Origin: Actinoplanes regularis
Lineage (GTDB): Bacteria; Actinomycetota; Actinomycetes; Mycobacteriales; Micromonosporaceae
Length of the DNA stretch: 64,000 nt
Direction of reading: 5' to 3'
Assembly: GCF_900188005.1 (NCBI RefSeq)
Contig: NZ_FZNR01000026.1
Location: 1 to 64,000, forward strand
Below, piece after piece: positions 40,667 through 49,686 of the stretch. Below the pieces are notes generated by a model. The model did not search any database, was not told the origin of the DNA, and saw nothing but the letters and a program-made list of their open reading frames with translations. The position numbers and the translations under genes are program-made. Positions within the stretch are counted from its first letter, which is position 1. Each line of letters opens with the position of its first letter.

Positions 40667-43276
40667 GTGTCCATTGAACTCATCGCGGACTCACCCGGCA
40701 CAGCCCACTACGACGCGGACGGCTCTCTGCTCGCTTCCAAGTTCGCGGTGCCGGCCGCCCCGCCCTTCATGGTGGCGCGGCCGGCGCTGCTGGAGCGGGT
40801 GAGCGAAGGAATCCGTGGCCCGGTGACCCTGGTCACCGGGCTGGCCGGCAGCGGCAAGACGCAGCTGCTCGCGTCCTGGGTGCGGTCCAGGGCGGTGGAC
40901 TGGCCGATCGTCTGGATCACTTGCGAGAACGGGGACGAGCCGGCCGCCACCTTCTGGTCGTACGTCCTGGAGGGCCTGCGCCGGGCCGGCGTGCCAGCTC
41001 CGGAACCGGCGGTGCCCGGCGCCGCCGCCAGCCGGACGGTCCTCGCCCGGCTGGCGGCGGTGATCGACCGGCAGCCCACCCCGGTGGTCCTGGTCCTGGA
41101 CGGCGCGGCCCAGCTGCCCGGCCGGGAGTGGGCGGCCGGCCTGGAGTTCCTGCTCGGCCACGCCCGCGGCCTGCGGGTGGTGCTCGCCGGGCGCTGGGAC
41201 CCGGCGCTGCCGCTGTACCGCTACCGGCTCGCCGGGCAACTGCGTGAGGTGCGCACCGCGGATCTGGCGTTCACCGCGGAGGAGACGGCCCGGCTGATGG
41301 AGCTGCACGGCGTGCCGCTGGCCGGCCCGGATCTGGCGGCGCTGCTGGAGCACACCGAGGGCTGGGCGGCCGGGATCCGGCTCTGCGCCTGCGCGATGCA
41401 GGGCAGCGCGGACGTGACCCGGATGGTCACCACCATCTCCGGTGACGAGTCGACGATCGCCGAATACTTCATCGGTGAGGTGCTGCGCACCCAGTCGCCG
41501 GTGATGCGCCGCTTCCTGCTGGAGACCAGTGTGCTGGACACGTTCTCGGCGGACCTGGCCGCCACGGTCACCGCCCGGCCCGACGCACAGCGTCTACTCG
41601 CGACGCTGACCAGGGAGAACGCGTTCATCCAGCCGGTCGGCGACGGCACCGACCTGTACCGCTACCACCGGCTCTTCGCCGAGCTGCTGCGCGCCCAGCT
41701 GGCCTGGGGAGAGCCGGAGCAGGTGGCGACCCTGCACCGGCGGGCCGCGCGCTGGCTGTCGCAGAACGGCCGGCTCGCCGACGCTGTCGCGCACGCGGTC
41801 ACCGCGGACGATTGGGGAACCGCGGCGACCATGGTGATCGAGGACCTGGCGGTCGCCCGCCTGATCCTCGAGGGCGAGACCGGCCGCCTCGGCGGACTCT
41901 TCGGCGGGCTGCCGGAGGATCTGGACCTGCCGGAGGTGATGATCGTGCGGGCGGCGCTCGCGTACGGCGACGGGCGCTCGGAGGACGCCCGCGAGCTGTT
42001 CACGCTGGCCGGCAACCTGCTCGCGATCCAGGGCAGCGACTGCGGCGAGGGGCTCACCCTGACCTGCTTCCTGATGCAGCTGTTGCTGCTGGCCGACGGC
42101 CCGGACCCGGAGCGGGTGGACGAGGTGGCGCCGGTGGCGAACGCGTTCCTGGCCGTGGCCTCGGCCCGGAAGCTGGCCCGGCACCCCGAGCTGCGCGCGC
42201 TGATGCTGGCCGCTGAGGGGAGGGCGCGCAGCGCCTATGGCGACGCGGAAGGCGCGGTGGCGGTGCTGACCGAGGCCGTGGCGGTGATCCCGGCCGGGTA
42301 CGAGACGCTCAAGGTGGACTGTCTGCGGACCCTGGCGGTGCTGGAGGCGTACCGGGGGCGGCTGGGGCGTGCGGAGAGCGCGGCGCGGCAGGCGCTGGAC
42401 CTGGCCGGGCAGTGCGGCCTGGACCCGGAACGCTGGCCGGTGGCCGCCCAGGTGGCGCTCGCCTGGGTGGCCCTGGAGCGCTACGACATCGAGACCGCCG
42501 ACCGGCACCTGCGCGGCGCTCAGACGGCCGGGGATCCGCTCGCCGCCGCCGCGCACGCCGTCGTCAGGTCCCGCCGTCTTCAGGTCCGCGGTGAGCTGCG
42601 CGGTGCGCTGAACGCGCTGGAGCCGGTCCCGGGCGCGCCGTCCTGGCTGCGCCGGGAGGCCGAGCTGAGCCGGGCCCGGCTGCTGCTCGGGGCGGGCCGG
42701 GTGGACGCCGTCGCGGAGTTGCTCGCCGCCCTCCCGCACCCGCGGACCGCCGACGTGGCGGTGGTGGACGCTTCCCTGGCGCTGGCGCGCGGCGAGACCG
42801 GCCGGGCGCACGAGGTGGCCCGGACGGTGGCCGACGCGGCGGGGGTGCCGGTGCCGGTGGCGCTCGACGCCTGGCTGCTGCTGGCGATGCTGGCGGCGAG
42901 CGGGAACGATGAGCCCGGGGCCCGGGAGGCGTTGCGGCGGGCGCTGCGGGTGGCCGGGCCGGAGAACCTCCGGCGGCCGGTCCACCAGGTGTGGGGCGGG
43001 CTGCGGCGGGTGCTGCGCGACGACGAGAAGCTGGCGGCGCTGGGCGGATCGCCGCAGGCGGCGGTCGCCGAGCCGGTCGTGGTGGAGTCGCTGAGCAAGC
43101 GGGAGCTGGACGTGCTGCGGGGCATGGCCGAGATGCTGCCGACCGAGGAGATCGCCGCCTCGATGTACGTCTCGGTGAACACCGTCAAGACCCACGTGCG
43201 CAGCATCCTGCGGAAGCTGTCCGCGTCCCGGCGCAACGAGGCGGTGCGCCGCGCCCGAGCCCTGAACCTCATTTGA
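40667..43276 (+). CDS. LAL/MalT-type LuxR regulator (ATPase plus HTH)
   Basis: The 869-residue protein has an N-terminal STAND ATPase domain with Walker A GLAGSGKT (58-65) and a Walker-B-like VVLVLDGAA. A large helical TPR-like middle follows (about 350-780). The C-terminal LuxR helix-turn-helix includes LSKRELDVLRGMAEMLPTEE and VNTVKTHVRSILRKL. MalT-type proteins bind an inducer and ATP, oligomerise and activate target promoters. GTG 40667 follows GAAGGGA at seven bases. The gene stands alone, with no regulon box upstream, and is closed by a strong hairpin. A second LAL gene (44098) follows. Confidence 0.9.
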   Translation: MSIELIADSPGTAHYDADGSLLASKFAVPAAPPFMVARPALLERVSEGIRGPVTLVTGLAGSGKTQLLASWVRSRAVDWPIVWITCENGDEPAATFWSYVLEGLRRAGVPAPEPAVPGAAASRTVLARLAAVIDRQPTPVVLVLDGAAQLPGREWAAGLEFLLGHARGLRVVLAGRWDPALPLYRYRLAGQLREVRTADLAFTAEETARLMELHGVPLAGPDLAALLEHTEGWAAGIRLCACAMQGSADVTRMVTTISGDESTIAEYFIGEVLRTQSPVMRRFLLETSVLDTFSADLAATVTARPDAQRLLATLTRENAFIQPVGDGTDLYRYHRLFAELLRAQLAWGEPEQVATLHRRAARWLSQNGRLADAVAHAVTADDWGTAATMVIEDLAVARLILEGETGRLGGLFGGLPEDLDLPEVMIVRAALAYGDGRSEDARELFTLAGNLLAIQGSDCGEGLTLTCFLMQLLLLADGPDPERVDEVAPVANAFLAVASARKLARHPELRALMLAAEGRARSAYGDAEGAVAVLTEAVAVIPAGYETLKVDCLRTLAVLEAYRGRLGRAESAARQALDLAGQCGLDPERWPVAAQVALAWVALERYDIETADRHLRGAQTAGDPLAAAAHAVVRSRRLQVRGELRGALNALEPVPGAPSWLRREAELSRARLLLGAGRVDAVAELLAALPHPRTADVAVVDASLALARGETGRAHEVARTVADAAGVPVPVALDAWLLLAMLAASGNDEPGAREALRRALRVAGPENLRRPVHQVWGGLRRVLRDDEKLAALGGSPQAAVAEPVVVESLSKRELDVLRGMAEMLPTEEIAASMYVSVNTVKTHVRSILRKLSASRRNEAVRRARALNLI

Positions 43277-43287
43277 CACCGTGACCG

Positions 43288-43325
43288 CCGCCGGCCCAGC
43301 CCCTTTCCGAGGGCTGGGCCGGCGG
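43288..43325. terminator. 15-bp hairpin after the LAL gene
   Basis: CCGCCGGCCCAGCCC (43288-43302) pairs perfectly with GGGCTGGGCCGGCGG (43311-43325) around an 8-nt loop, between convergent genes. Confidence 0.9.
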
Positions 43326-43331
43326 GCCGGT

Positions 43332-43781
43332 TCATCCGGCGTGGGTGGGGCGGACGTCGCGACCGTGGGCGCAGAGCGCGTAGATGATCAGGATATCCAT
43401 GCAGATCAGGATGGTGCACCAGAGCGGCGACGCGGCCAGGAACACGAAGTGCAGCAGCGCGCCGAGGAAGGTGATCAGGACCCCGAGGATCCGCGCCCAG
43501 AGCCGGCCGAGCAGCACCCCGGCTCCGGCGGCCACGGCGGCCAGCCCGAGCAGCAGGTGGGTCCAGCCCCAGGTCGCGTAATCCAGCTCGAGCACCAGCC
43601 CGGTCCGGGTGACCATGAAGAACTCCTCGCGGTAGAGGGCCACCGCGCCCTCGGTCACCTGGAACCCGCCCAGGGTCAGCAGCAGGACACCGGCGAACAC
43701 CACCACGGACACCCAGCTGGTGGCGGCCGGGGCGGGAGCGTCGGCGCCGGTGGGTCGTTCACTCGCGTAACTGTTCGACAT
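43332..43781 (-). CDS. DUF7144-type four-helix membrane protein
   Basis: The 149-residue protein has a polar N-terminus of about 27 residues, then helices WVSVVVFAGVLLLTLGGFQV, WGWTHLLLGLAAVAAGAGVL and two more, ending YALCAHGRDVRPTHAG. It is the second copy of the group found at 35140, 58353 and 63773. The ATG at 43781 is 35 bp from a degenerate regulon box and may be leaderless. It lies between the two LAL regulators. Confidence 0.8.
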   Translation of the reverse strand: MSNSYASERPTGADAPAPAATSWVSVVVFAGVLLLTLGGFQVTEGAVALYREEFFMVTRTGLVLELDYATWGWTHLLLGLAAVAAGAGVLLGRLWARILGVLITFLGALLHFVFLAASPLWCTILICMDILIIYALCAHGRDVRPTHAG

Positions 43782-43787
43782 GTCCCC

Positions 43788-43833
43788 AGCAGACGACCGG
43801 GAGGGTGGGTCCCGCCTCCCGCGCCGGGGATGA
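43788..43833 (-). promoter_or_regulatory. Degenerate regulon box before the second DUF7144 gene
   Basis: Plus-strand TCCCGC-GCCGG-GGATGA (43817-43833): one perfect half-site and one with two mismatches. The -10-like TCTGCT (43793-43788) lacks the conserved A. The spacing to the ATG (35 nt) fits the other sites. Confidence 0.35.
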
Positions 43834-44097
43834 ACCTCAGTCGAACATGCAACTTGCAAGTTTATTCCTCGACCCCTGCGAATACTGATAGTTGCCGATC
43901 AAGTACGTACTGTGATTCCGTGTCGGTGAATCGATTTGCGTCGCTGTGATCCCTGGGGGCGGGGGCGTGGCAGCGAAAGGGTTTGTCCCTGCTGGCGGGG
44001 AACTCAGCAGGGAACGACGAGCGGGCAGCACGGTGATGATCCGTCCGCGCCGGATCACGGAGGACGTGCCTGTGCCCACCCAGGGGTTGGGGGCTAC
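43834..44097. promoter_or_regulatory. AT-richer intergenic region with two palindromes before the second LAL gene
   Basis: Two perfect palindromes stand out in this lower-GC stretch: AACTTGCAAGTT (43851-43862) and AGTACGTACT (43902-43911). TTGCCG at 43892 is a possible -35. I cannot assign the regulator. The region probably holds the promoter and operator of the LAL gene at 44098. Confidence 0.45.
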
Positions 44098-46728
44098 ATG
44101 TGGGAACCCGCGGGCATCGGCCCGCCCATGCCGGAGACGATCGAGCAGATCGGACGGCCACGGCTACCACCCGGTCTGATCTGGCGGGACCGCCTGGCGA
44201 AGGCGCTCGACGCCGGGACGCGCCGGGCGGTGACGCTGGTCTGCGCCGGGCCGGGCTGGGGCAAGACCACGGCGGTCACGACCTGGGCCGCGGCCCGCTC
44301 GATCAATGGCCCGATCGCCTGGCTCACCCTCGATCCGGGACACAACGATCCGTACGTCTTCTGGTCCGACCTGCTGCTGGCCCTGCAGACCAGCGGCGCG
44401 GTCCGGCCCGGTGACCGGATCCCGGGGCGTGGGGCGACGCTGGCCACCGACGGGGTCGCGTTCCTGCGTCGTCTCGGTTCCGGCCTGGGAGCCTCGGCCG
44501 GGCCGGTCGTGGTGGTCCTCGACGACCTGCACGAGATCACCGAACCGCGGGTGCTCGACGCGTTGGCCGGCCTGCTGCGCCGGGTGCCCGAGCGGCTGCG
44601 CCTGGTGCTGGTCGCCCGGAGCGTGCCGGAGCTGCAGCTGCACCGGCTGCGGGCCGCGGGTGACCTGGTCGAGATCCGCGCCCACGACCTGGCGTTCCGG
44701 GTCGAGGAGGCGGCTGAGCTGATGGCCCTGCGCGGGGTCCGGGCGCCTGTCGATCAGGTCGCGGCGCAGGTCCGGGCCACTGAAGGGTGGGCCGCCGGAC
44801 TGCGGCTGGCCCTCGACGCGCCGGCCGGTGCGGTGGTGGACGAGGCGGCCGGCGACTACCTGATCCGGGAGGTGCTGGCCACGCAGCCACCCGAGCTGCG
44901 GGAATTCCTGTTGTCGACCAGCGTGCCCGACCGGATCTCCGGTGATCTGGCCACGGCGCTGACCGGCCGCCGGCACGCCGAGCAGATCCTGGACCGGCTG
45001 GCCCACGCCAACCTGTTCCTGGAGCGGGTGGGTACCACCGGATGGTTCCGATACCACCGCCAGTTCCGGGCGGCCCTGCGGTACCGCCTGGCCCGGATCC
45101 GGCCGGAGGTGGTGCCCCGCCTGCACCTGCTGGCGGCGCAGTGGCACGCCCGCCACGGCACCCCGCTCGCCGCGCTCACGCACGCCACCCTGGCCGGCGA
45201 CTGGGACCTGGTCGGCCGCCTGGTGGTGGACCACGGGCTGCCGCTGTTCGCCTCGCCGGACCGGGCCGAACTGATCGGTCTGTTGCGGCAGGTCCCGGTC
45301 GACCGGTTACCAGGCAGCGCCGAGCTCATGTTCTGCGCCGCGTTGCGCAGCTACGCGCTCGGTGACATGGACGGGTTGTCGCAACGGCTGACCCAGAGCC
45401 GTGTCCTGCTGACCGGCCGGGGCCGGGCGAGCCGGCAGGCGATCGAGCTGGCCGTGAACGCGATGGAGGCGGCCACGGTGATCAACCGGCGGGGCGAGAT
45501 GCGCCGGCTGGTCACGGTCACCACGGAGGTGCTCGCCGAGCTCGGCCGGCTGCGCTGGGACCAGACGCCGTCGATGCCGCAGCACCGGGCGATCGCGCTG
45601 CTCAGCAAGGGGATCGGGTTGCTCTGGACAGACCGTGCCGACCACGCCGACCGCTATCTCTGGGCCGCCGCGACCGGCTCCCGGGCGGCCGGGACGCCGC
45701 TCGTCGAGATCAGCGCGCTCGGACACCTCGCCCTGCTGGGGGTCCTGCACGGGTCGCTGCGGACGGCGGGGGAGCACGCGGCCGCGGCGCTGGGGGTGGC
45801 CCGCCGGATCGAGGCGGAGGACCGGGCCGCGACGGCCCCGGCCCACCTGGTGCAGGCGGCGATCGAGCTGCTCCGGGGCGGCGGGGCCGAGGCGGAGGAC
45901 GGGCTGCGACGGGCTTTGCACGCCTGCGGTGACCAGCCGGAGGCCGCGATGACCGTGCTGTCCGGGACGCTGCGGGCGTACCTGCTGGTGGAGCGGGGGG
46001 AGCCGGGTACCGCCGGGGCGGTGCTCGGCGGGGTGGTCCAGGAGGCCGGGCCGGGGCTGGACGCACCGCTGCTGCGCCGCATCATCGGCCTGGCGCGCAG
46101 CGAGATCGACCTGGCCCTGAACACCCCGGCGCCGGTGCTCGCCCGCTACGGCACCCGCGACGGGCTGTACCCGGCGGAGCAGGTGCTGCTGGCCCAGGCG
46201 TGCCAGGCGACCGGACGCCACGACGCCGCCGAGCAGCTGTTCTACCTGGTACGTGAGGGGCCGGACCGGGTCTCCGCGGTCACCGCCTGGCTGCTCACCG
46301 CGCTGGACGCGGACGCGCACGGCCACAGCGCGCGGGCGAGCGAGGCGCTGGGGCGGGCACTGGCCAAAGCGGAGCCCGAACGCATCCGCCGGCCGTTCCG
46401 GCGCTACGGCGGGGACCGGGTCCTGGCCCTGGCCGAGCGGCAGCAGTGGCTGACCGAGACGCGTGACCCGTCCGGCGACGCCGTGCTCGCCGAGATCACC
46501 GGAGAGATCCCGGCGATCGTGGGGGTGCCGTCAGCCGGGCCGCTCAGCGAGCGGGAGATCGATGTCCTGCAGTACCTTCCGACCGTGCTGACCGCCGGGG
46601 AGATCGCCGAGAACCTCGGCATCTCGGTGAACACGGTCAAGGCGCACATGCGTTCGATCTACCGCAAGCTGGGCGCCGGGCGCCGCCGGGCGGCCGTCGT
46701 CATCGCTCGTCAGCTGGGTCTGCTGTGA
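44098..46728 (+). CDS. LAL/MalT-type LuxR regulator (second copy)
   Basis: The 876-residue protein has Walker A GPGWGKTT (51-58), a Walker-B-like VVVVLDDLHE (a closer match than in the first LAL protein), a large TPR-like helical middle and a C-terminal LuxR domain (LSEREIDVLQYL, VNTVKAHMRSIYRKLGAG). ATG 44098 is the natural start near the conserved PRLPPGLIWRDRL; in-frame codons further upstream are unconserved. The LAL pair has the same layout as the gene at 40667, so they arose by duplication. The last 29 bp overlap the convergent BrkB gene. Confidence 0.9.
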   Translation: MWEPAGIGPPMPETIEQIGRPRLPPGLIWRDRLAKALDAGTRRAVTLVCAGPGWGKTTAVTTWAAARSINGPIAWLTLDPGHNDPYVFWSDLLLALQTSGAVRPGDRIPGRGATLATDGVAFLRRLGSGLGASAGPVVVVLDDLHEITEPRVLDALAGLLRRVPERLRLVLVARSVPELQLHRLRAAGDLVEIRAHDLAFRVEEAAELMALRGVRAPVDQVAAQVRATEGWAAGLRLALDAPAGAVVDEAAGDYLIREVLATQPPELREFLLSTSVPDRISGDLATALTGRRHAEQILDRLAHANLFLERVGTTGWFRYHRQFRAALRYRLARIRPEVVPRLHLLAAQWHARHGTPLAALTHATLAGDWDLVGRLVVDHGLPLFASPDRAELIGLLRQVPVDRLPGSAELMFCAALRSYALGDMDGLSQRLTQSRVLLTGRGRASRQAIELAVNAMEAATVINRRGEMRRLVTVTTEVLAELGRLRWDQTPSMPQHRAIALLSKGIGLLWTDRADHADRYLWAAATGSRAAGTPLVEISALGHLALLGVLHGSLRTAGEHAAAALGVARRIEAEDRAATAPAHLVQAAIELLRGGGAEAEDGLRRALHACGDQPEAAMTVLSGTLRAYLLVERGEPGTAGAVLGGVVQEAGPGLDAPLLRRIIGLARSEIDLALNTPAPVLARYGTRDGLYPAEQVLLAQACQATGRHDAAEQLFYLVREGPDRVSAVTAWLLTALDADAHGHSARASEALGRALAKAEPERIRRPFRRYGGDRVLALAERQQWLTETRDPSGDAVLAEITGEIPAIVGVPSAGPLSEREIDVLQYLPTVLTAGEIAENLGISVNTVKAHMRSIYRKLGAGRRRAAVVIARQLGLL

Positions 46729-47518
46729 CCATCCTGCCGATGACAGCGGAGAGCAGCAGGCAGAACGACAGCACGTAGAGCCAGCCGATGAAGGTGAACG
46801 CCAGCCCGATCGTGCCGTAGCGATCGGTGCTGGACTCCAGCGCCCGGGGCAGATAGATCGCCCCGGCGCTGCGGACCGCGATCATCATCAGCCCGAACGC
46901 GCCCGCGGCGATCAGCAGCGGCCCGCGTGGGGCGCCCGTGCCCAGCAGCAGCCACGGCAGCAGGATCGCCAGCGCGCAGTCCGCGACGAATGTGGCCAGG
47001 ACACCGACGACCGGCGCCCCCGGCAGCAGCGACACCACCCACCCGAGCAGCCGCGCGAACAGCAGGTACACCACCAGGGCCAGCACGGTCCCGATCTGCC
47101 GCGCGGTCGCGGCCTTCTGCTCGAGCTCCCAGACCGCCCGGTAGGAGCGGACCAGCGCCCGGCTCAACCCGGTCGCCGAGAAGATCACGAAGAGGCACCC
47201 GACCAGCCCGAACGCATTGCTGTGGCTGCCGCTGAGCGCTTCCCGGAGCAGCCGCTCGCTGCTGTCCGGCAGCTGCAGCATGTCGGCGATCCGCGCCCGG
47301 CTGGCCGGTCCCAGCACCGCCGTCAGCATGATCAGCAGCGGGAAGATCGAAGTGAAGGACTGCGCCGCGAGGGTCATCGAGCGGTCGAAGATCTGCACCC
47401 GGACCAGTTCCCCGGCCCCGCGCAGCATGAGCCGCCCGATGCGACTGCCGAGAATCAGCGCGGCCCGCGGCCGCAGCCGGCGCGGAATCCGCTCCTGGAA
47501 CCCGCTCGGTTCCGGCAT
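46700..47518 (-). CDS. YihY/BrkB-family membrane protein
   Basis: The 272-residue protein has six hydrophobic helices and the family blocks MTLAAQSFTSIFPLLIMLTAV, FVIFSATGLSRALVRSYRAVW and YGTIGLAFTFIGWLYVLSF. YihY/BrkB proteins are inner-membrane proteins of unknown transport role. ATG 47518 is preferred because GGGAGGTG lies six bases upstream; an ATG at 47557 is close to the predicted transcription start. A regulon box lies 65 bp upstream. The 3' end overlaps the LAL gene. Confidence 0.85.
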   Translation of the reverse strand: MPEPSGFQERIPRRLRPRAALILGSRIGRLMLRGAGELVRVQIFDRSMTLAAQSFTSIFPLLIMLTAVLGPASRARIADMLQLPDSSERLLREALSGSHSNAFGLVGCLFVIFSATGLSRALVRSYRAVWELEQKAATARQIGTVLALVVYLLFARLLGWVVSLLPGAPVVGVLATFVADCALAILLPWLLLGTGAPRGPLLIAAGAFGLMMIAVRSAGAIYLPRALESSTDRYGTIGLAFTFIGWLYVLSFCLLLSAVIGRMVTADPADER

Positions 47519-47555
47519 CGCGGTCACCTCCCGGTCCGCCGCGCCTTGCCCGCTC

Positions 47556-47600
47556 ATTGTCCGCCGCCCGCCGCCGGCGCGTCCCATCCCCGGCGAGTGA
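47556..47600 (-). promoter_or_regulatory. Regulon box and -10 for the BrkB gene at 46700
   Basis: On the minus strand TCACTC-GCCGG-GGATGG (47600-47584), one mismatch per half, then 22 nt, then GACAAT (47561-47556), the best -10 of the set. Confidence 0.65.
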
Positions 47601-47652
47601 GACGGGTTCCCGGTACGACCTGAGCAAGGCGTCCCGGTCCACCGCCGGTGTT

Positions 47653-47697
47653 TCATCCCGCCGGAGTGAGGCCGTCCCGGGACCCGGGCGCGACGCT
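47653..47697 (+). promoter_or_regulatory. Regulon box and -10 for the holin/phosphodiesterase gene
   Basis: TCATCC-CGCCG-GAGTGA (47653-47669), one mismatch, then 22 nt, then GACGCT (47692-47697). ATG 47704 lies 12 bp after the first base of the hexamer. Confidence 0.7.
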
Positions 47698-47703
47698 GAG
47701 GCG

Positions 47704-49626
47704 ATGCGGGTCCTGCCCCTTGTCGTCACGGTGCTGCTCGGGGTGGTCGCCCTGGGCCTGACCATCGCCGTGCTGCCCGGAATCAGCGCGGACAACGGCT
47801 GGTCGGTGCTGATCGCGGCCGCCCTGCTCGGACTCTTCGGGACGGTGCTGCGGCCGGCCCTGGTGAAGCTGCTCTCGACCCTCGGCTGGCTCGGGGTCGT
47901 GGCCGGGTGGCTGGTCAGCCAGGCGCTGCTGGTCTACGCGGCGCTGGAGGTCGCGCCCGGGGTGCACGTCGACGGCTTCTGGACCGCGTTCGGGGCGGCC
48001 TGGCTGGGCGCGGCGCTGATGAGCGCGGGACTCTGGGTGGTCACGGCGGGACAGGACGGTGTGGTCACCCAGCATCTACTCCGGGTGAACCGGCACTTCC
48101 GGCGCGGTGTGCCGCGCACGGAGACGCCCGGTGTGCTGATCATCCAGATCGACGGGCTCTCCGCACCGCTGGCGCGCTGGGCGCTCGACGCCGGGAACCT
48201 ACCGACTCTGGGGCGCTGGCTCGGCGACGGCAGCCACGCCCTGGTCGAGTGGCACGCGCAGCTGCCGGCCACCACGCCGGCCAGCCAGGCCGGGCTGCTG
48301 CACGGGGCGAGCGATCAGGTGCCGGCCTTCCGGTGGTACGAGAAGGAGACCGGCCGCATGGTCGTCACCAACCGTCCGCGGGACGCGGCGCTGGTCGAGG
48401 CCCGCTGCTCGGACGGGCACGGGCTGCTCGCCGACGGCGGGGTCAGCGTGAGCAACGTGTTCTCCGGGGACGCGCCCACCTCGCTGCTGACCATGAGCAC
48501 CGCCCGCCGCGCGGCTCAGGGACCCCGGCGATACGTCAGCGCGTACCTGCTGGATCCGTTCGGGCTGACCCGGTCGCTGGTGCTGACCTGCGGGGAGATC
48601 CTCAAGGAGGTGCACCAGGCGCGCCGGCAGCGGCATCGGCGGGTCCGGCCGCGGATGCGCCGCACCTGGTCCTATGTGCTGCTGCGCGGGGCGACGAACG
48701 TGCTGCTGCGGCACCTCAACCTGGCCGTGCTCGCGGAGCAGCTGATGCGGGGCGCGCCCGTGGTGTACTGCGACTTCGTCGACTACGACGAGATCGCCCA
48801 CCACGCCGGTCCGGCCCGGCCGGAGGCCCTCGCGTCGCTGGAGGGGATCGACGCGGTGCTGGCCACGCTGGAGGAGGTGGCCGCGGCGGCGCCCCGGCCG
48901 TACCGGTTCGTGGTGCTCTCCGATCACGGGCAGAGCCAGGGGGCGACGTTCGCCCAGCGCTACGGGCTCCGGTTCGACGAGTTGGTGGCGGAGCTGACCG
49001 CGGACGGCGCGGTGACCGCCTCGGTGGAGGACGAGCAGGCCGGCCGGGCGCGGGTGTTGCGGGCGGACCTCACCCGTACCGGAAAAGAAGTCGTGGAAGC
49101 GGAGGCCGGAAGGCCGCCGGTGGTGATTGCGGCCTCCGGAAATCTCGCCCTGGTCTATTTCGCCCAGCGCGACGGACGGGTCAGCCTCGAGGAGATCGAG
49201 GAGCGGTATCCGGCGCTGCTGCCCGGGCTGACCGGACATCCCGGGATCGGCTGGGTGCTGGTCCGCTCAGCGCGCGAGGGACCGATCGTTCTCGGACACG
49301 ACGGGCGGCGCTGGCTCGACGACGACCACGTCGAGGGGGCGGATCCGCTGCGCGACTTCGGGCCGCGGGCCGCGGACGACCTGCGCCGGCACGACCGTCT
49401 GGCGCACACCGGCGACCTGGTGGTGAACAGCCTCTGGGATCCGGTCACGCAGGAGGTCGCCGCGTTCGAGGAGCTGATCGGCTGCCACGGCGGCCTCGGC
49501 GGTGGGCAGAGCCGGCCGGTGCTGATCCACCCCCGCGACTGGGACCCGCCAGGTGCCCTGACCGGCGCCGACGAAGTGCACCACTACCTGCGCGGATGCC
49601 TCAAGAAGCTCACCCCGCCGGGGTGA
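47704..49626 (+). CDS. Membrane-anchored alkaline-phosphatase-superfamily protein with holin-like N-terminus
   Basis: The 640-residue protein has an N-terminal four-helix membrane part (about 1-120) of the phage-holin-4/Hol_Tm type (SADNGWSVLIAAALLGLFG). An alkaline-phosphatase-superfamily domain (about 140-600) follows, with metal and nucleophile motifs VLIIQIDGLSAP, ATTPASQAGLL, CDFVDYDEIAHHAG, VVLSDHGQSQG and LIGCHGGLGG. This fits type I phosphodiesterase/nucleotide pyrophosphatase chemistry. Whether the active side faces outward depends on topology. The start has GAGG only three bases away, so it is predicted to be leaderless. The palindrome at its stop is a regulon box for the arc operon. 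Confidence 0.85.
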   Translation: MRVLPLVVTVLLGVVALGLTIAVLPGISADNGWSVLIAAALLGLFGTVLRPALVKLLSTLGWLGVVAGWLVSQALLVYAALEVAPGVHVDGFWTAFGAAWLGAALMSAGLWVVTAGQDGVVTQHLLRVNRHFRRGVPRTETPGVLIIQIDGLSAPLARWALDAGNLPTLGRWLGDGSHALVEWHAQLPATTPASQAGLLHGASDQVPAFRWYEKETGRMVVTNRPRDAALVEARCSDGHGLLADGGVSVSNVFSGDAPTSLLTMSTARRAAQGPRRYVSAYLLDPFGLTRSLVLTCGEILKEVHQARRQRHRRVRPRMRRTWSYVLLRGATNVLLRHLNLAVLAEQLMRGAPVVYCDFVDYDEIAHHAGPARPEALASLEGIDAVLATLEEVAAAAPRPYRFVVLSDHGQSQGATFAQRYGLRFDELVAELTADGAVTASVEDEQAGRARVLRADLTRTGKEVVEAEAGRPPVVIAASGNLALVYFAQRDGRVSLEEIEERYPALLPGLTGHPGIGWVLVRSAREGPIVLGHDGRRWLDDDHVEGADPLRDFGPRAADDLRRHDRLAHTGDLVVNSLWDPVTQEVAAFEELIGCHGGLGGGQSRPVLIHPRDWDPPGALTGADEVHHYLRGCLKKLTPPG

Positions 49627-49654
49627 GCCCGGGCGGGCGTGACGCGGCGACGAT
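49610..49654 (+). promoter_or_regulatory. Regulon box and -10 for the arginine deiminase operon
   Basis: TCACCC-CGCCG-GGGTGA (49610-49626), a perfect dyad that includes the stop codon of the preceding gene, then 22 nt, then GACGAT (49649-49654). Transcription should start near 49661. Confidence 0.75.
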
Positions 49655-49686
49655 GACGGGCATCGACTGTGGAGGGAGCCGCGAAT

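Noticed and set aside
43332..43348. A further near-match to the island box (TCATCC-GGCGT-GGGTGG)
   Set aside because: It lies on the last codons of the DUF7144 gene beside a terminator, with no gene start downstream in either direction. It shows that one-mismatch sites can occur without function.
49610..49626. The palindrome over the stop of the phosphodiesterase gene as a terminator
   Set aside because: A 19-bp dyad at a stop codon would normally be called a terminator, but it matches the operator in sequence and in its distance to a -10 and to arcD. I cannot exclude that it does both.
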